From contig NZ_BIMH01000010.1 of NCBI RefSeq assembly GCF_004000985.1, forward strand, positions 62,001-126,000: 64,000 nt of DNA, in the 5' to 3' direction. Source of the DNA: Paenibacillus validus NBRC 15382. GTDB lineage: Bacteria; Bacillota; Bacilli; Paenibacillales; NBRC-103111. Below the pieces are notes generated by a model, which worked only from the letters and a program-made list of their open reading frames with translations, was not told the origin of the DNA and made no database searches. Both the position numbers and the translations under genes were made by a program. This document shows positions 27,834 to 36,896 of the stretch, piece after piece (positions within the stretch are counted from its first letter, which is position 1; each line of letters opens with the position of its first letter).

Positions 27834-28505
27834 ATGCAGGCAGCCGGGCTGGCAGCTCTTGACTTAACGATGGTATTTGGCGGAGATCGCAAGATCATTC
27901 ATCCTGCACTGATTTGGGACGAACAAGATGTTATTTTGGTGGATACCGGCACGCCCGGACAATTGGAAGCGATCCGGAATGAAATGGAAAAACTGGGGGT
28001 ACCTTTTCGTAAGCTCACTAAAATTATCGTAACCCATCAAGATCTGGATCATATCGGCAGCTTGCCGGAATTGCTCGGCGCGGCTGACCACAAAATTGAA
28101 GTGCTGGCGCACGAAATGACGAAGCCGTATCTGGAAGGCGACAAACGGCTGATCCGCTTGCCTGCCGCTGCGCCGGCCCCTGCTGCGAAGGTGGATACCG
28201 TGCTTAAGGATGGCGAAGTATTGCCCTATTGCGGAGGAATCACGGTGATATCGACTCCGGGGCATACGCCGGATCACACCAGTTTCTACGTGCACGCATA
28301 TAGAACATTGCTCGCCGGTGACGCGGCCATCGCCGTTCAGGGTCGGTTGCTCGGACCGGCGCAGCAGCACACGCTTGATATGGATGAAGCGATCCGCTCG
28401 CTCTCCAAGTTATTGTCGTACGACATCGAGACGGTGGTTTGCTACCATGGGGGGATTTGCCGGCATGAGGTGAAGCAGCGTCTTGCCATGCTGGCAAACA
28501 CGTAA
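27834..28505 (+). CDS. MBL-fold metallo-hydrolase
   Basis: 223-residue metallo-beta-lactamase fold hydrolase. The start at 27834 is chosen because AAGGAG lies about 10 nt upstream and the family begins shortly before LTMVFGGDRKIIHPALIWDEQDVILVDTGTPGQ; a GTG at 27738 would add 32 residues with a weaker site. The metal motif is THQDLDHIG, so the second His of HxHxDH is Asp, a variant known in a subgroup of MBL proteins. Further ligands are in STPGHTPDHTSFY, LAGDAA and CYHGG. First gene of the operon with two CoA-transferase subunits and thiolase, behind the direct-repeat promoter. It may act as a thioesterase or lactonase in the pathway; substrate unknown. Confidence 0.85.
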   Translation: MQAAGLAALDLTMVFGGDRKIIHPALIWDEQDVILVDTGTPGQLEAIRNEMEKLGVPFRKLTKIIVTHQDLDHIGSLPELLGAADHKIEVLAHEMTKPYLEGDKRLIRLPAAAPAPAAKVDTVLKDGEVLPYCGGITVISTPGHTPDHTSFYVHAYRTLLAGDAAIAVQGRLLGPAQQHTLDMDEAIRSLSKLLSYDIETVVCYHGGICRHEVKQRLAMLANT

Positions 28506-28536
28506 CACCGGATGCAGTCTTTAGGAGGGGATGAGG

Positions 28537-29217
28537 ATGCAAAAACGGAAAGCGGCCGATGAGGTAATACGCGTCATTACATCCGGCAACACCATCATGG
28601 TCGGAGGATTTGGCTTGGTGGGCGCTCCTTTAAGCCTGATCGACGCCCTGACCCGTCATGATGCCGAACAGCTGACGGTGATCAGCAATAACCTGGGCGA
28701 ACCGGGAAAAGGCCTGGGCCTCTTGTTGCGACAAGGCAAGATCAAGAAGGCGATCGGGTCTTATTTCACAAGCAACCGGGAAGTAGGAGACCGCTTTAAC
28801 GAAGGCAAGCTGGAGATCGAGCTGTTGCCCCAAGGGACGATGGCCGAATCGATCCGGGCCGGAGGCGCGGGTATCGGCGGTTACTACACCAAGACGAGTG
28901 TAGGCACGGAATTGGCCAAAGGCAAGGAAGTAAAGGAAATCAACGGCCAGTTATATGTGCTGGAGAAGCCCTTGTGGGCGAATGTCTCCTTAATTAGAGC
29001 GGCGAAGGCCGATACGCTCGGAAATTTGGTTTATTACAAGACCGCGCGCAATTTTAACCCGGTGATGGCGACGGCGGCGGACTACGTGATCGCAGAGGTT
29101 GATGAAATCGTCGAAGCGGGAGAGCTTTCGCCTGAAGAAATTGTAACTCCTCATTTATTTGTAGACGCCATTGTGAAGAGCACGCTGGTGTTGGGAAAAG
29201 AAGGAGTTGAATCTTAA
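28537..29217 (+). CDS. 3-oxoacid CoA-transferase subunit A
   Basis: 226-residue alpha subunit of a two-subunit family I CoA-transferase (AtoD/ScoA/PcaI type), moving CoA from succinyl-CoA or another acyl-CoA to a 3-oxoacid. The ATG follows AGGAGGGG at 6 nt. Motifs: GNTIMVGGFGLVGAPLSLIDAL, ISNNLGEPGKGLGLLLRQGKIKKAIGSYFTSN and LPQGTMAESIRAGGAGIGGYYTKTSVGT. The catalytic Glu is in the partner subunit, encoded 2 nt downstream. The substrate could be acetoacetate or beta-ketoadipate; the neighbouring aromatic-type genes favour the latter only by inference. Confidence 0.92.
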   Translation: MQKRKAADEVIRVITSGNTIMVGGFGLVGAPLSLIDALTRHDAEQLTVISNNLGEPGKGLGLLLRQGKIKKAIGSYFTSNREVGDRFNEGKLEIELLPQGTMAESIRAGGAGIGGYYTKTSVGTELAKGKEVKEINGQLYVLEKPLWANVSLIRAAKADTLGNLVYYKTARNFNPVMATAADYVIAEVDEIVEAGELSPEEIVTPHLFVDAIVKSTLVLGKEGVES

Positions 29218-29218
29218 T

Positions 29219-29872
29219 ATGCGTTCGAATCAGGAGATCCAAGAGTTGATTGCCAAGCGGGCTGCGGTGGAAATTCAGCCTTATTCGATAGTTAATCTGG
29301 GGATAGGCATTCCTACGTTAATAGCCAAATATGTGAAGCCGGACGGCGGCTATTTCCATACTGAGAACGGGATGCTGGGTGTCAAGGAGCTGACGAGCGA
29401 AGAGGAGCTCGACCCGAATTTGGTCAATGCCGGGAAGCTGCCGATCGCTGAGCAAATCGGCGCCTCTTACTTTAATAGCGCGGAGTCGTTCGCCATGATT
29501 CGCGGGGGGCATGTGGACATGGCATTTCTAGGCGCCTTGCAGATCGACGAACACGGGCATATCGCCAATTGGGCCATACCCGGACAAAGCATTATGGGAG
29601 TCGGGGGAGCGATGGATCTGCTGAGCGGGGTGAAGAAGGTCGTGATCACGATGAACCATACCGCCAAGAACGGAGCTGCCAAAATCGTGAAATCGTGCAC
29701 CTATCCGATCACCTCGGTACGGAAAGTGGATGTCATTATTACCGAGCTGGCCGTGTTTGCCTATCGGAACGAGCGGTTGGTATTGACAGAGCTGATGCCT
29801 GGAGCCGACCTGAACGAAGTGAAGGACAAGACGGAGGCATCCTTTGAAATCGCCGACTCTGTCACACAATGA
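29219..29872 (+). CDS. 3-oxoacid CoA-transferase subunit B
   Basis: 217-residue beta subunit of the CoA-transferase. Conserved segments are YSIVNLGIGIPTLIAKYV and FHTENGMLGV, the latter holding the active-site Glu that forms the CoA thioester (ENG), then GGHVDMAFLGALQIDEHGHIANWAIPG and KVVITMNHTAKNGAAKIVKSCTYPITSVRKVDVIITE. The ATG follows AAGGAG at about 12 nt, almost directly after subunit A. AtoA/ScoB/PcaJ family; see subunit A for the substrate. Confidence 0.92.
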   Translation: MRSNQEIQELIAKRAAVEIQPYSIVNLGIGIPTLIAKYVKPDGGYFHTENGMLGVKELTSEEELDPNLVNAGKLPIAEQIGASYFNSAESFAMIRGGHVDMAFLGALQIDEHGHIANWAIPGQSIMGVGGAMDLLSGVKKVVITMNHTAKNGAAKIVKSCTYPITSVRKVDVIITELAVFAYRNERLVLTELMPGADLNEVKDKTEASFEIADSVTQ

Positions 29873-29890
29873 ACGGAGGTGCCCGAACAA

Positions 29891-31093
29891 ATGGATAACC
29901 GCGTATATGTAGTAAGCGCTCATCGGACAGCGGTGGGCAAATTAGGCGGAGCGCTTAAGGATATGCAGCCGGATGCTCTGCTGCTCCCTTTATTCCAGAA
30001 TTTGAAGGAGAAAAACCTGATTCCCGACGAAGCCATCGATGAAGTCATTATCGGCCAAGCGAAGCAAAGTCAGGATCAATCGAATATTGCAAGAATGGCT
30101 CTGCTAAAGGCAGGCTTTCCGGAATCGCTTCCCGGGTATACGGTCCATCGTCAATGCGGCTCCGGCATGCAGGCTATCCATAATGCGTATTTGTCCATCC
30201 GCGCCGGCACCGGACACGCCTATGTCGTAGGAGGGGTGGAAAGTATGAGCAACGCCCCCTATTATATCCGAAACGCCCGATTTGGCTTTCTTTCCGGAAA
30301 CAGCGAGATTTTGGACCCCAATAAAGAAAGTCAGCCGGGCTCGCAGCCGGAAGAAAAGTATGGCCGTCTCGTCATGGGCATGACGGCGGAAAATTTGGCC
30401 GAGGAGTACTCGATTTCCCGCGAAGAACAAGACCGTTTTGCTTACGATAGCCAGATCAAGGCTCGTGCCGCCATAGAAGGAAATGATTTTAAGGACGAAA
30501 TTGTCCCGGTTGCCGTACCGCAGCCAAAAGGAAAATCTTCCATTTTTAATACTGACGAGCATCCAAGACTAACGGATTTGGAGAAACTGGCAAGCCTGCA
30601 GCCGGTTTTCAAGAAGAATGGAACGGTGACCGCCGGCAATTCTTCCGGTTTAAATGACGGCGCCTCCTTGCTGTTGCTGGTTTCCGGAGAGATGTTGAAG
30701 CGGTATAAATTGGAGCCGCTGGCTGAAGTAGCGGGCCTTGGGGTGTCGGGCGTGCAGCCGGAGCGGATGGGGATCGGACCGGTAGAGGCTACGAAGAAAG
30801 CATTGGCTATGGCCGGTCTGACGCTCCAGGATCTGGATCTGATTGAACTGAACGAGGCATTCGCCGCTCAAGCGTTAGCCGTTATCAAGGAATTGAACTT
30901 ACCGCTGGACAAGACGAATGTGAACGGAGGGGCAATCGCCCTGGGACATCCGATTGGGAACAGCGGTGCAAGAATTAGTGTGACCTTGATCCATGCGATG
31001 CTGAAAAGACAGGTGACCTGGGGCCTCGCCACCCTATGCATTGCCGGAGGTCAGGGGATTTCCACGATATTCCGCGCGGTTCGAAATACATGA
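29891..31093 (+). CDS. Acetyl-CoA C-acyltransferase (thiolase)
   Basis: 400-residue thiolase that cleaves 3-oxoacyl-CoA to acetyl-CoA and a shortened acyl-CoA. The nucleophilic Cys is in [19 protein letters not shown] (near residue 88), with [24 protein letters not shown] (His) and CIAGGQG (second Cys). Starts at the ATG 9 nt after CGGAGGTG; the in-frame GTG upstream is part of that site. Fourth gene of the operon after the CoA-transferase subunits, which would make its substrate. Beta-ketoadipyl-CoA or acetoacetyl-CoA thiolase cannot be told apart by eye. Confidence 0.93.
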   Translation: MDNRVYVVSAHRTAVGKLGGALKDMQPDALLLPLFQNLKEKNLIPDEAIDEVIIGQAKQSQDQSNIARMALLKAGFPESLPGYTVHRQCGSGMQAIHNAYLSIRAGTGHAYVVGGVESMSNAPYYIRNARFGFLSGNSEILDPNKESQPGSQPEEKYGRLVMGMTAENLAEEYSISREEQDRFAYDSQIKARAAIEGNDFKDEIVPVAVPQPKGKSSIFNTDEHPRLTDLEKLASLQPVFKKNGTVTAGNSSGLNDGASLLLLVSGEMLKRYKLEPLAEVAGLGVSGVQPERMGIGPVEATKKALAMAGLTLQDLDLIELNEAFAAQALAVIKELNLPLDKTNVNGGAIALGHPIGNSGARISVTLIHAMLKRQVTWGLATLCIAGGQGISTIFRAVRNT

Positions 31094-31131
31094 ATACATT
31101 TCATTATGCGAAGTAAATTTTATATTACAAA

Positions 31132-31161
31132 TTGAAAGCGTGTGCATGTTATTGATATAGT
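31132..31161 (+). promoter_or_regulatory. Probable SigA promoter of the SDR/ABC transporter operon
   Basis: TTGAAA and TATAGT separated by 18 nt, in the A+T-rich gap between thiolase and the SDR gene; expected start of transcription about 31168. The direct-repeat motif of the neighbouring operons is absent. Confidence 0.55.
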
Positions 31162-31214
31162 GATATAGGGATTAGATCATGCTATCGATACGCACCGCAA
31201 ATATGGAGGAAACG

Positions 31215-32102
31215 ATGATGAAGGATCTAGCAGGCAAGGTCGCATTTATTACCGGCGGGGGAAGCGGAGTAGGGCTGGGCATGGCGAAAGTGTTCTCGGC
31301 CGCCGGCATGAACGTGGTCATCGCCGACATTCGTCAGGATCATCTGGATCAGGCGATGGCGTATTTCAACGAACGGAACGCTCAAGTTCATGCCATTCAT
31401 CTCGATATTACGGATCGGAAGGCGATGGCCGAGGCGGCGGATGAAGCGGAGCGCGTATTCGGCAAGGTGCAGCTCTTATGCAATAATGCCGGCGTCAACC
31501 TGCTGAACCACATCGAGAAGGTGACCTACGATGATTGGGACTGGTTAATGAACGTTAATCTGAACGGCGTCATCAACGGGATTCAAACCTTCGTTCCGCG
31601 CATGATCGAGTACGGCAAGGGCGGACACATCGTGAACACCGCATCCATGTCCGCTTTTTACGCGATTCAAGGCAGCACCGTGTATACGACGTCGAAATTC
31701 GCGGTACGGGGGATGAGCGAGGCGCTCCGCCTCGATCTGGAGCCCCGTGGTATTGGCGTATCGGTGCTTTGTCCAGGCGCGGTCAATACGAATATTCACG
31801 AGTCGGTGGTCACCCGTCCGCAGCAGCTTTCCGACACGAAGACCCAGGTGGATGCCGAAACGATGAATCGAATGAAAGCGTTCAGCGAGGGCGGGATGGA
31901 CCCCGTCAAATTAGGCGAGAAGGTGCTGGAGGCGGTCGAGAACAATGCCCCTTACATTATTCCTTATTCGGAATTCCGCGGGCTGTTGACACGCTTGCAC
32001 AACGTGGTGCTGGATGCGATGCCGCTTCCCGAGAATGACCCGGATGCGATCAAGCGCGTTGAGACGATGAACAAGCATAGTAAGAGCAACCATAACCTGT
32101 AG
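31215..32102 (+). CDS. Short-chain dehydrogenase/reductase
   Basis: 295-residue SDR. Cofactor loop TGGGSGVGLGMA, NNAG at about residue 90, catalytic Ser in NTASMSAF and the YTTSK pair. ADIRQ after strand 2 suggests NAD preference. Start at the first of two adjacent ATGs, five bases after GGAGG; the longer frame to 31179 has no ribosome binding site. The C-terminal stretch after residue 230 is longer than in minimal SDRs. It is followed after 15 nt by the importer operon, so it may oxidise the imported alcohol or hydroxyacid. Confidence 0.88.
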   Translation: MMKDLAGKVAFITGGGSGVGLGMAKVFSAAGMNVVIADIRQDHLDQAMAYFNERNAQVHAIHLDITDRKAMAEAADEAERVFGKVQLLCNNAGVNLLNHIEKVTYDDWDWLMNVNLNGVINGIQTFVPRMIEYGKGGHIVNTASMSAFYAIQGSTVYTTSKFAVRGMSEALRLDLEPRGIGVSVLCPGAVNTNIHESVVTRPQQLSDTKTQVDAETMNRMKAFSEGGMDPVKLGEKVLEAVENNAPYIIPYSEFRGLLTRLHNVVLDAMPLPENDPDAIKRVETMNKHSKSNHNL

Positions 32103-32116
32103 CCGGAGGGATTCTC

Positions 32117-33355
32117 ATGAGATTAACAAACAAAGGTATGCAAAGATCACTCGCTGTTGTCATAGCAGCTTTTCTCCTATTTCTGACTGCCTGTGGAAGC
32201 AATGGAGGCAGCGCGCCGGCAAGCTCAGGTACGGAAAAGCCGGCTGGCAATCAAGCAGATTCGGTTAAAGTCGGCGTATTGCTGACCTTCAGCGGTCCGT
32301 TCGCAACGGTCGGAGAAGGCTTGAAGCGCGGGCTGGAGCTTTATTTCGAGTTAAATAACCATACGGTGGGCGGCAAAAAAGTAGAGCTTGTTTATGAAGA
32401 TGACGAGAACAATCCGCAAGTGGCCTTGCGTAAATATCACAAGCTGGTTGACGAAGACAAGATTGATTTGCTTATCGGGATGACGACCAGTACGACTTTA
32501 TACGCTCTGAGGGACCAGATTGACAGGGATAAGAAGCCTCTGATCGTTGCCAATGCGGGCGGGAACGACAGCTCGTGGGACAAGAAGAGCGACTACATTT
32601 ACAGAGCAGCCGCTTCCAACTATCAGCAAGGTGCTGCGATTTCCGATTATATAGCCAAGAATGTCGGGAAGAAGGCGTATATCGTTTCATATGACAATCC
32701 TGCGGGTCGCGAGCAGGCTGAAGCTTTCAAGAGCGCCTATGAAGCTGCGGGCGGCCAAGTGATGCAAATGGAATTTCCTAAAGTAGGCACGAACGATTTT
32801 GCCGGGTTCATGACTCAAATCGCCCAAGCCAAGCCGGATGTCGTGTACAATATGGGACCGAGCACGGACGGGATGAGGTTTGCTGTTCAATTCAAGGAAT
32901 TCGGTTTGAAGGATAAAATCGCGTTAATTTCTACAGTGCCGACGGATTTGGCCACGACGCCGGAAATGATCGCCGCTCTGGATGGCGTATACGGGATCAA
33001 AATTTTCAAAGATTCCTTGGACAATCCGGCGACTAAAAAGTTTATGGAAGCTTTCACGAAGAAGCATCCTAACATTCCGCCTAACATTGAAATTATGGGA
33101 TACGATTCCGCTATGCTGGCCGACAAAGCGATCGAAAAGGCCGGAAGCACAAAGGCAGAGGATCTGATTCAAGTGATGAAGAACATTAGCCTCGACAGTC
33201 CTCGCGGTAAATTTCAAATGGATCCTAAAACAAACAATCCGATATCCGACTTTTTTGTGCAGAAATTTGTAGTGAAAGACGGAAAGCTCGGATTCGAGTA
33301 TCTGGATACGATGAAAGATGTAGGGATGCCTGAAAAAAATCCATTCAAAAAATAA
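32117..33355 (+). CDS. ABC transporter substrate-binding lipoprotein, LIV family (system 1)
   Basis: 412-residue periplasmic-binding-protein-like lipoprotein (Peripla_BP_6). Lipobox LTACGSN after a hydrophobic signal, followed by a Ser/Gly/Ala spacer. The type I binding fold starts at VKVGVLLTFSGPFATVGEGLKRGLELYFEL, and KVELVYEDDENNPQVALRKYHKLVDEDKIDLLIGMTTST is a typical second strand region. RBS GGAGGGATT. First component of a five-gene importer. Such proteins bind amino acids but in catabolic clusters also aromatic acids or amides; the ligand is unknown here. Confidence 0.92.
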   Translation: MRLTNKGMQRSLAVVIAAFLLFLTACGSNGGSAPASSGTEKPAGNQADSVKVGVLLTFSGPFATVGEGLKRGLELYFELNNHTVGGKKVELVYEDDENNPQVALRKYHKLVDEDKIDLLIGMTTSTTLYALRDQIDRDKKPLIVANAGGNDSSWDKKSDYIYRAAASNYQQGAAISDYIAKNVGKKAYIVSYDNPAGREQAEAFKSAYEAAGGQVMQMEFPKVGTNDFAGFMTQIAQAKPDVVYNMGPSTDGMRFAVQFKEFGLKDKIALISTVPTDLATTPEMIAALDGVYGIKIFKDSLDNPATKKFMEAFTKKHPNIPPNIEIMGYDSAMLADKAIEKAGSTKAEDLIQVMKNISLDSPRGKFQMDPKTNNPISDFFVQKFVVKDGKLGFEYLDTMKDVGMPEKNPFKK

Positions 33356-33407
33356 ATCACACCCGTAAAGGAATGTGTTTGTAAGCGCATTCATTGGAGG
33401 AGATAAC

Positions 33408-34277
33408 TTGAATGTATCCACATTATTACTACAACTTCTAACAGGCTTGGCTTATGGAATGCTCTTGTTTATGATCGCATCGGGAATGTCTATTATATTC
33501 GGCTTAATGAATGTGGTGAATATGACTCATGGTACATTTTTTGCGCTCGGTGCATATCTCGCCTATACATTTACGAGTCAGCACTTCGGATTTTGGGTCT
33601 CGTTGATTTTATCTGTCATTGTGGTTGGCGGGATCGGCCTGTTTATTGAACGCGTGCTGCTGGCCCCTGTTTACGGATCGCATGATAAAGAAGTTCTGAT
33701 GACCTTTGGACTCATGTTTATTATTGCCGATTTGATGAAGTGGATGTGGGGCTCCAATCCGCTAACGTTAGGCGTGCCTCCCATTCTTAACTTTTCCATT
33801 TCGATGGGACCTGTCATGTTTCCGTCGTATCGGCTGTTCGTCATTATCATCGGAATCCTGCTGGCTTTCGTTCTGTGGTATATGGAAAATCACACTCAAA
33901 CCGGCGCGATTATTCGGGCGGGCGTTGATGATAGGACGATGCTGGGCGCACTAGGGATCAACGTGAAATTCGTGTTTGCCAGCGTATTTGTTTTTGGGGC
34001 AGCTTTGGCGGCATTCGGCGGCGTATTGGCCGGACCGATCCTGAGCTTATATAACGGGATGGATATTGAAGTTTTAATTCTTTCTCTGGTCATTGTCGTT
34101 ATCGGCGGACTGGGAACCTGGAAAGGAACGTTTATCGCTGCGATTTTGATCGGTTTGATCGAAAGCATGGGTCAGGTGTATTTCCCTTCCGTTTCCATGG
34201 CGCTTATTTTCATCTTTATGATCGCCATCCTAATTGTTAAACCGACCGGATTGTTTGGAAGGGAAGTGGGAGCATGA
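33408..34277 (+). CDS. livH: Branched-chain amino acid-type ABC permease LivH (system 1)
   Basis: 289-residue inner-membrane permease, LivH type, with about eight hydrophobic segments. Starts at TTG, 6-8 nt after GGAGGAG; upstream in-frame start at 33375 lies before this site. Family motifs: ASGMSIIFGLMNVVNMTHGTFFALGAY near the N-terminus and AALAAFGGVLAGPI, with VIVVIGGLGTWKGTFIAAILIGLIES near the C-terminus. Its last bases overlap the livM start (ATGA), showing translational coupling. Confidence 0.92.
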   Translation: MNVSTLLLQLLTGLAYGMLLFMIASGMSIIFGLMNVVNMTHGTFFALGAYLAYTFTSQHFGFWVSLILSVIVVGGIGLFIERVLLAPVYGSHDKEVLMTFGLMFIIADLMKWMWGSNPLTLGVPPILNFSISMGPVMFPSYRLFVIIIGILLAFVLWYMENHTQTGAIIRAGVDDRTMLGALGINVKFVFASVFVFGAALAAFGGVLAGPILSLYNGMDIEVLILSLVIVVIGGLGTWKGTFIAAILIGLIESMGQVYFPSVSMALIFIFMIAILIVKPTGLFGREVGA

Positions 34278-35293
34278 ATAAAAATCAGGTCCTTGCGATT
34301 GTTGCCGTAGCGGCAATTCTTGCCCTTCCATTCATACTTTCCACCTATGGCATCCGGTTGGCGGGCGAGCTGTTCATCATGTCCATTTTTGCCCTCAGTT
34401 TGGGCCTGCTCATGGGATATGCAGGACTTACATCGTTCGGACATGCTTCTTTTTTCGGAACGGGCGTATATGTGGTCGCGATATTGAGCCAGTTTGTGAC
34501 CAACACGTATGTGCTGATCATGGCTGCCATTGTGATTACCGGGCTGCTTGCCTGGATTGCTGCACTTATGTTCGTGCGTATAACGGGATCTTACTTTTTC
34601 ATGCTGACGCTTGCGTTCAACCAGCTCCTTTACGTGTTTTTCTATAAATTTAAAAGCTTGGCCGGAGGCGCGGACGGCATGTCGATCAGCGTAAGACCTG
34701 ACTTTGGTTTCGGTCCTGTTACGACTCCGATAGGCCGGTATTATGTAATGGCTGTCATTTTTATCTTATGTTATATCGTGCTGCACTATTTCATCAATTC
34801 TCCGACAGGCAAAATTGTGATTGGCGTGAAAGAGAACACTTCCCGTATGCGGGCTTTGGGGTATAACACGGAAAGCTATAAAGTGCTTGCCTTCACGCTC
34901 TCTGGAATGATGGCGGGATTAGCGGGCTCGTTATACGGCTTCTCCAACCAGTTCGCCAGTCCGGAAATCATCAGCTGGGGGCTGTCCGGACAAGCGCTGA
35001 TCATGGTCATTATCGGAGGCTCGGGAACGTTGCTCGGACCTCCGATCGGAGCTGCGGTGTTCGTCGTCCTGCAAAGCTATATTAGTTCCTATACGGAACG
35101 ATGGCCGATTATTATGGGCGCTCTGTTTCTCATTCTTGTTTTGCTAGGACGCGGTGGCGTGGCTCATTTGCTGATCGGCCTGTGGAGAAAGCTGACCCTG
35201 CCTCGCACGGACGTTGACGCGGATAATCAGAAGCCGTCCTATGCAATGCCCAAAGTTACGGAAAGCGACAGCGTAGGAGGGAACCGGCCATGA
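34274..35293 (+). CDS. livM: Branched-chain amino acid-type ABC permease LivM (system 1)
   Basis: 339-residue membrane permease, LivM type, roughly ten hydrophobic segments. Diagnostic segments are LLMGYAGLTSFGHASFFGTGVYVVAIL and MRALGYNTESYKVLAFTLSGMMAGLAGSLYG, then VIIGGSGTLLGPPIGAAVFVVL. Overlaps both neighbours by 4 bp. Forms the transmembrane pair with the LivH protein. A hydrophilic C-terminal tail of about 30 residues follows the last membrane segment. Confidence 0.92.
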   Translation: MNKNQVLAIVAVAAILALPFILSTYGIRLAGELFIMSIFALSLGLLMGYAGLTSFGHASFFGTGVYVVAILSQFVTNTYVLIMAAIVITGLLAWIAALMFVRITGSYFFMLTLAFNQLLYVFFYKFKSLAGGADGMSISVRPDFGFGPVTTPIGRYYVMAVIFILCYIVLHYFINSPTGKIVIGVKENTSRMRALGYNTESYKVLAFTLSGMMAGLAGSLYGFSNQFASPEIISWGLSGQALIMVIIGGSGTLLGPPIGAAVFVVLQSYISSYTERWPIIMGALFLILVLLGRGGVAHLLIGLWRKLTLPRTDVDADNQKPSYAMPKVTESDSVGGNRP

Positions 35294-36051
35294 GTCTTCT
35301 GCAGGTGGAACGTTTATCGAAATCGTATAAAGCTTTGCAGGTGCTCAAGCAGGTTCATCTGGAGGTGAAGCCCGAGGAGCGGCATGTGATCATCGGGCCG
35401 AACGGAGCGGGGAAAACGACGCTGTTTCACTGTATTACGGGAGTCGTGCCCATGAATGAAGGAATCGTGAGAATTCATGGCCAGGATGTAAGCCGGATGC
35501 CTTCCCATACCCGGGTATCGGCCGGCATGGCGCGAACGTTTCAGAAAAACAATTTGTTCGGCAAATTAACGATTGAGGAGAACTTGCACTTAGCCATTAC
35601 GGCCTGCAAGCCTTATCGGAACCGTTTATTTAAACCGCTGAACCAATATCGCGATATGATGGAAGAAGCGGAAGAGCTGCTGACCCAGTGGAATCTGTGG
35701 GAGCGCCGGAAACGTGTGGTGAACGAGCTGTCATACGGGGAGCAGCGATTGCTGGAGATCATGCTTGCGATCGCTTCGAAACCGCGTATTTTGCTGCTGG
35801 ATGAACCGACGTCAGGCATGTCGCCGGCCGAAACGGTCCAGACAACGAAGCTGATTCAAGGCTTGCCCCGCTCCATTTCGCTATTGGTCATCGAACACGA
35901 TATGGAAGTCGTATTTTCGATTGCGGACCGCATTACCGTGCTGCATCATGGGGAAGTGTTCTTAACCGGCAGCCCTGATGAAATAAGCGGAGACGAACGA
36001 GTGAAGGCGATTTATTTCGGCGGAGGTGCACGGGAACATGCTCAAGCTTGA
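35290..36051 (+). CDS. livG: ABC transporter ATP-binding protein LivG (system 1)
   Basis: 253-residue ATPase. Walker A GPNGAGKTT, the LivG-specific RTFQKNNLFGKLTIEENLHLA, signature motif LSYGEQRLLEIMLAIAS, Walker B ILLLDEPTSGMSPAE and switch His in VIEHDMEVV. Start ATG overlaps livM by 4 bp; its end overlaps livF by 14 bp. Works as a heterodimer with the LivF protein. Confidence 0.93.
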   Translation: MSLLQVERLSKSYKALQVLKQVHLEVKPEERHVIIGPNGAGKTTLFHCITGVVPMNEGIVRIHGQDVSRMPSHTRVSAGMARTFQKNNLFGKLTIEENLHLAITACKPYRNRLFKPLNQYRDMMEEAEELLTQWNLWERRKRVVNELSYGEQRLLEIMLAIASKPRILLLDEPTSGMSPAETVQTTKLIQGLPRSISLLVIEHDMEVVFSIADRITVLHHGEVFLTGSPDEISGDERVKAIYFGGGAREHAQA

Positions 36052-36751
36052 GAACGTTCATACGTACTATGGGAACAGCCACATTCTGCAAGGCGTTTCG
36101 TTCGAAATTCCGAAAGGCAAGTGTGTTGCGCTGCTCGGCCGCAACGGTGCGGGCAAAACGACAACGATCCATTCCATCGCCGGTCTGACTCCTCCCCGTA
36201 AAGGAAGCATCCGATACGGGGATAAGGAGATATTAGGCGAAGCTCCTTATCGTATTGCCAAGCTGGGCTTCGGTTTGGTCCCGCAGGGAAGACGTATCTT
36301 TCCATCGTTAACGATCAGAGAAAATTTGACGATGCCTGCAAGGAAGCCGCAAAATTCAGGGGATACGAAGCTGGACCCGTGGACTTTGGAGAAAGTATAC
36401 GAGCTGTTTCCGGTTCTTCAGGAACGGGAAACCAATATGGGCAACCAGCTTTCGGGCGGGCAGCAGCAAATGCTGGCTATCGGAAGAGCGCTTATGACCA
36501 ATCCCCATTTCCTGCTGATGGATGAACCGTCCGAGGGTCTTGCACCGGTTATTATCGGGCAGGTGGGCGAAATTATTAGAACTTTGAAGCAAAAGGGTTT
36601 ATCGATTCTCCTGGTGGAACAAAATTTTTTCTTGGCATGCGGTGTTGCGGATGAAGTGATGGTCATGAATAAAGGGCAAATTGTGTGGCAAGGGAGTCCC
36701 AAAGAACTGCTGGCGGATAACGATATTCAGCACCGCTATCTGGGTGTGTAA
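36038..36751 (+). CDS. livF: ABC transporter ATP-binding protein LivF (system 1)
   Basis: 237-residue ATPase. Walker A GRNGAGKTT, LVPQGRRIFPSLTIRENL, signature LSGGQQQMLAIGRALM, Walker B LLMDEPSEGLAPVI and LVEQNFFLA. Start taken at the ATG after GGAGGTG; the in-frame GTG 12 nt upstream lies in that site. Last gene of the importer operon. A hairpin without a U-tract follows. Confidence 0.93.
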   Translation: MLKLENVHTYYGNSHILQGVSFEIPKGKCVALLGRNGAGKTTTIHSIAGLTPPRKGSIRYGDKEILGEAPYRIAKLGFGLVPQGRRIFPSLTIRENLTMPARKPQNSGDTKLDPWTLEKVYELFPVLQERETNMGNQLSGGQQQMLAIGRALMTNPHFLLMDEPSEGLAPVIIGQVGEIIRTLKQKGLSILLVEQNFFLACGVADEVMVMNKGQIVWQGSPKELLADNDIQHRYLGV

Positions 36752-36776
36752 GAAATTCGGACCGGCGCCGGCATTC

Positions 36777-36816
36777 CATGGCGTCTCATCGCATCCGCTC
36801 GTATGAGGCGTCCATG
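36777..36816 (+). other. Hairpin after importer operon 1
   Basis: CATGGCGTCTCAT pairs with ATGAGGCGTCCATG (one bulge, one G-U) around a 13-nt loop. No T-run follows, so it may be a weak or factor-dependent terminator or a 3'-end stabiliser. Confidence 0.4.
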
Positions 36817-36896
36817 AGTTGTAATTGCCAAGATCACCAAATTCCTGTAAAATTTTGAATATCATAAGTTTTCGATATTATACAGGGAGGAACGCC

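Noticed and set aside
36841-36890. CCTGTA...TACAGG inverted repeat before the BTAD regulator as an autoregulatory copy of the array
   Set aside because: It lacks the 11-bp direct repeats; the arms pair imperfectly. It may simply be the promoter (TTGAAT, TATTAT) of the regulator.
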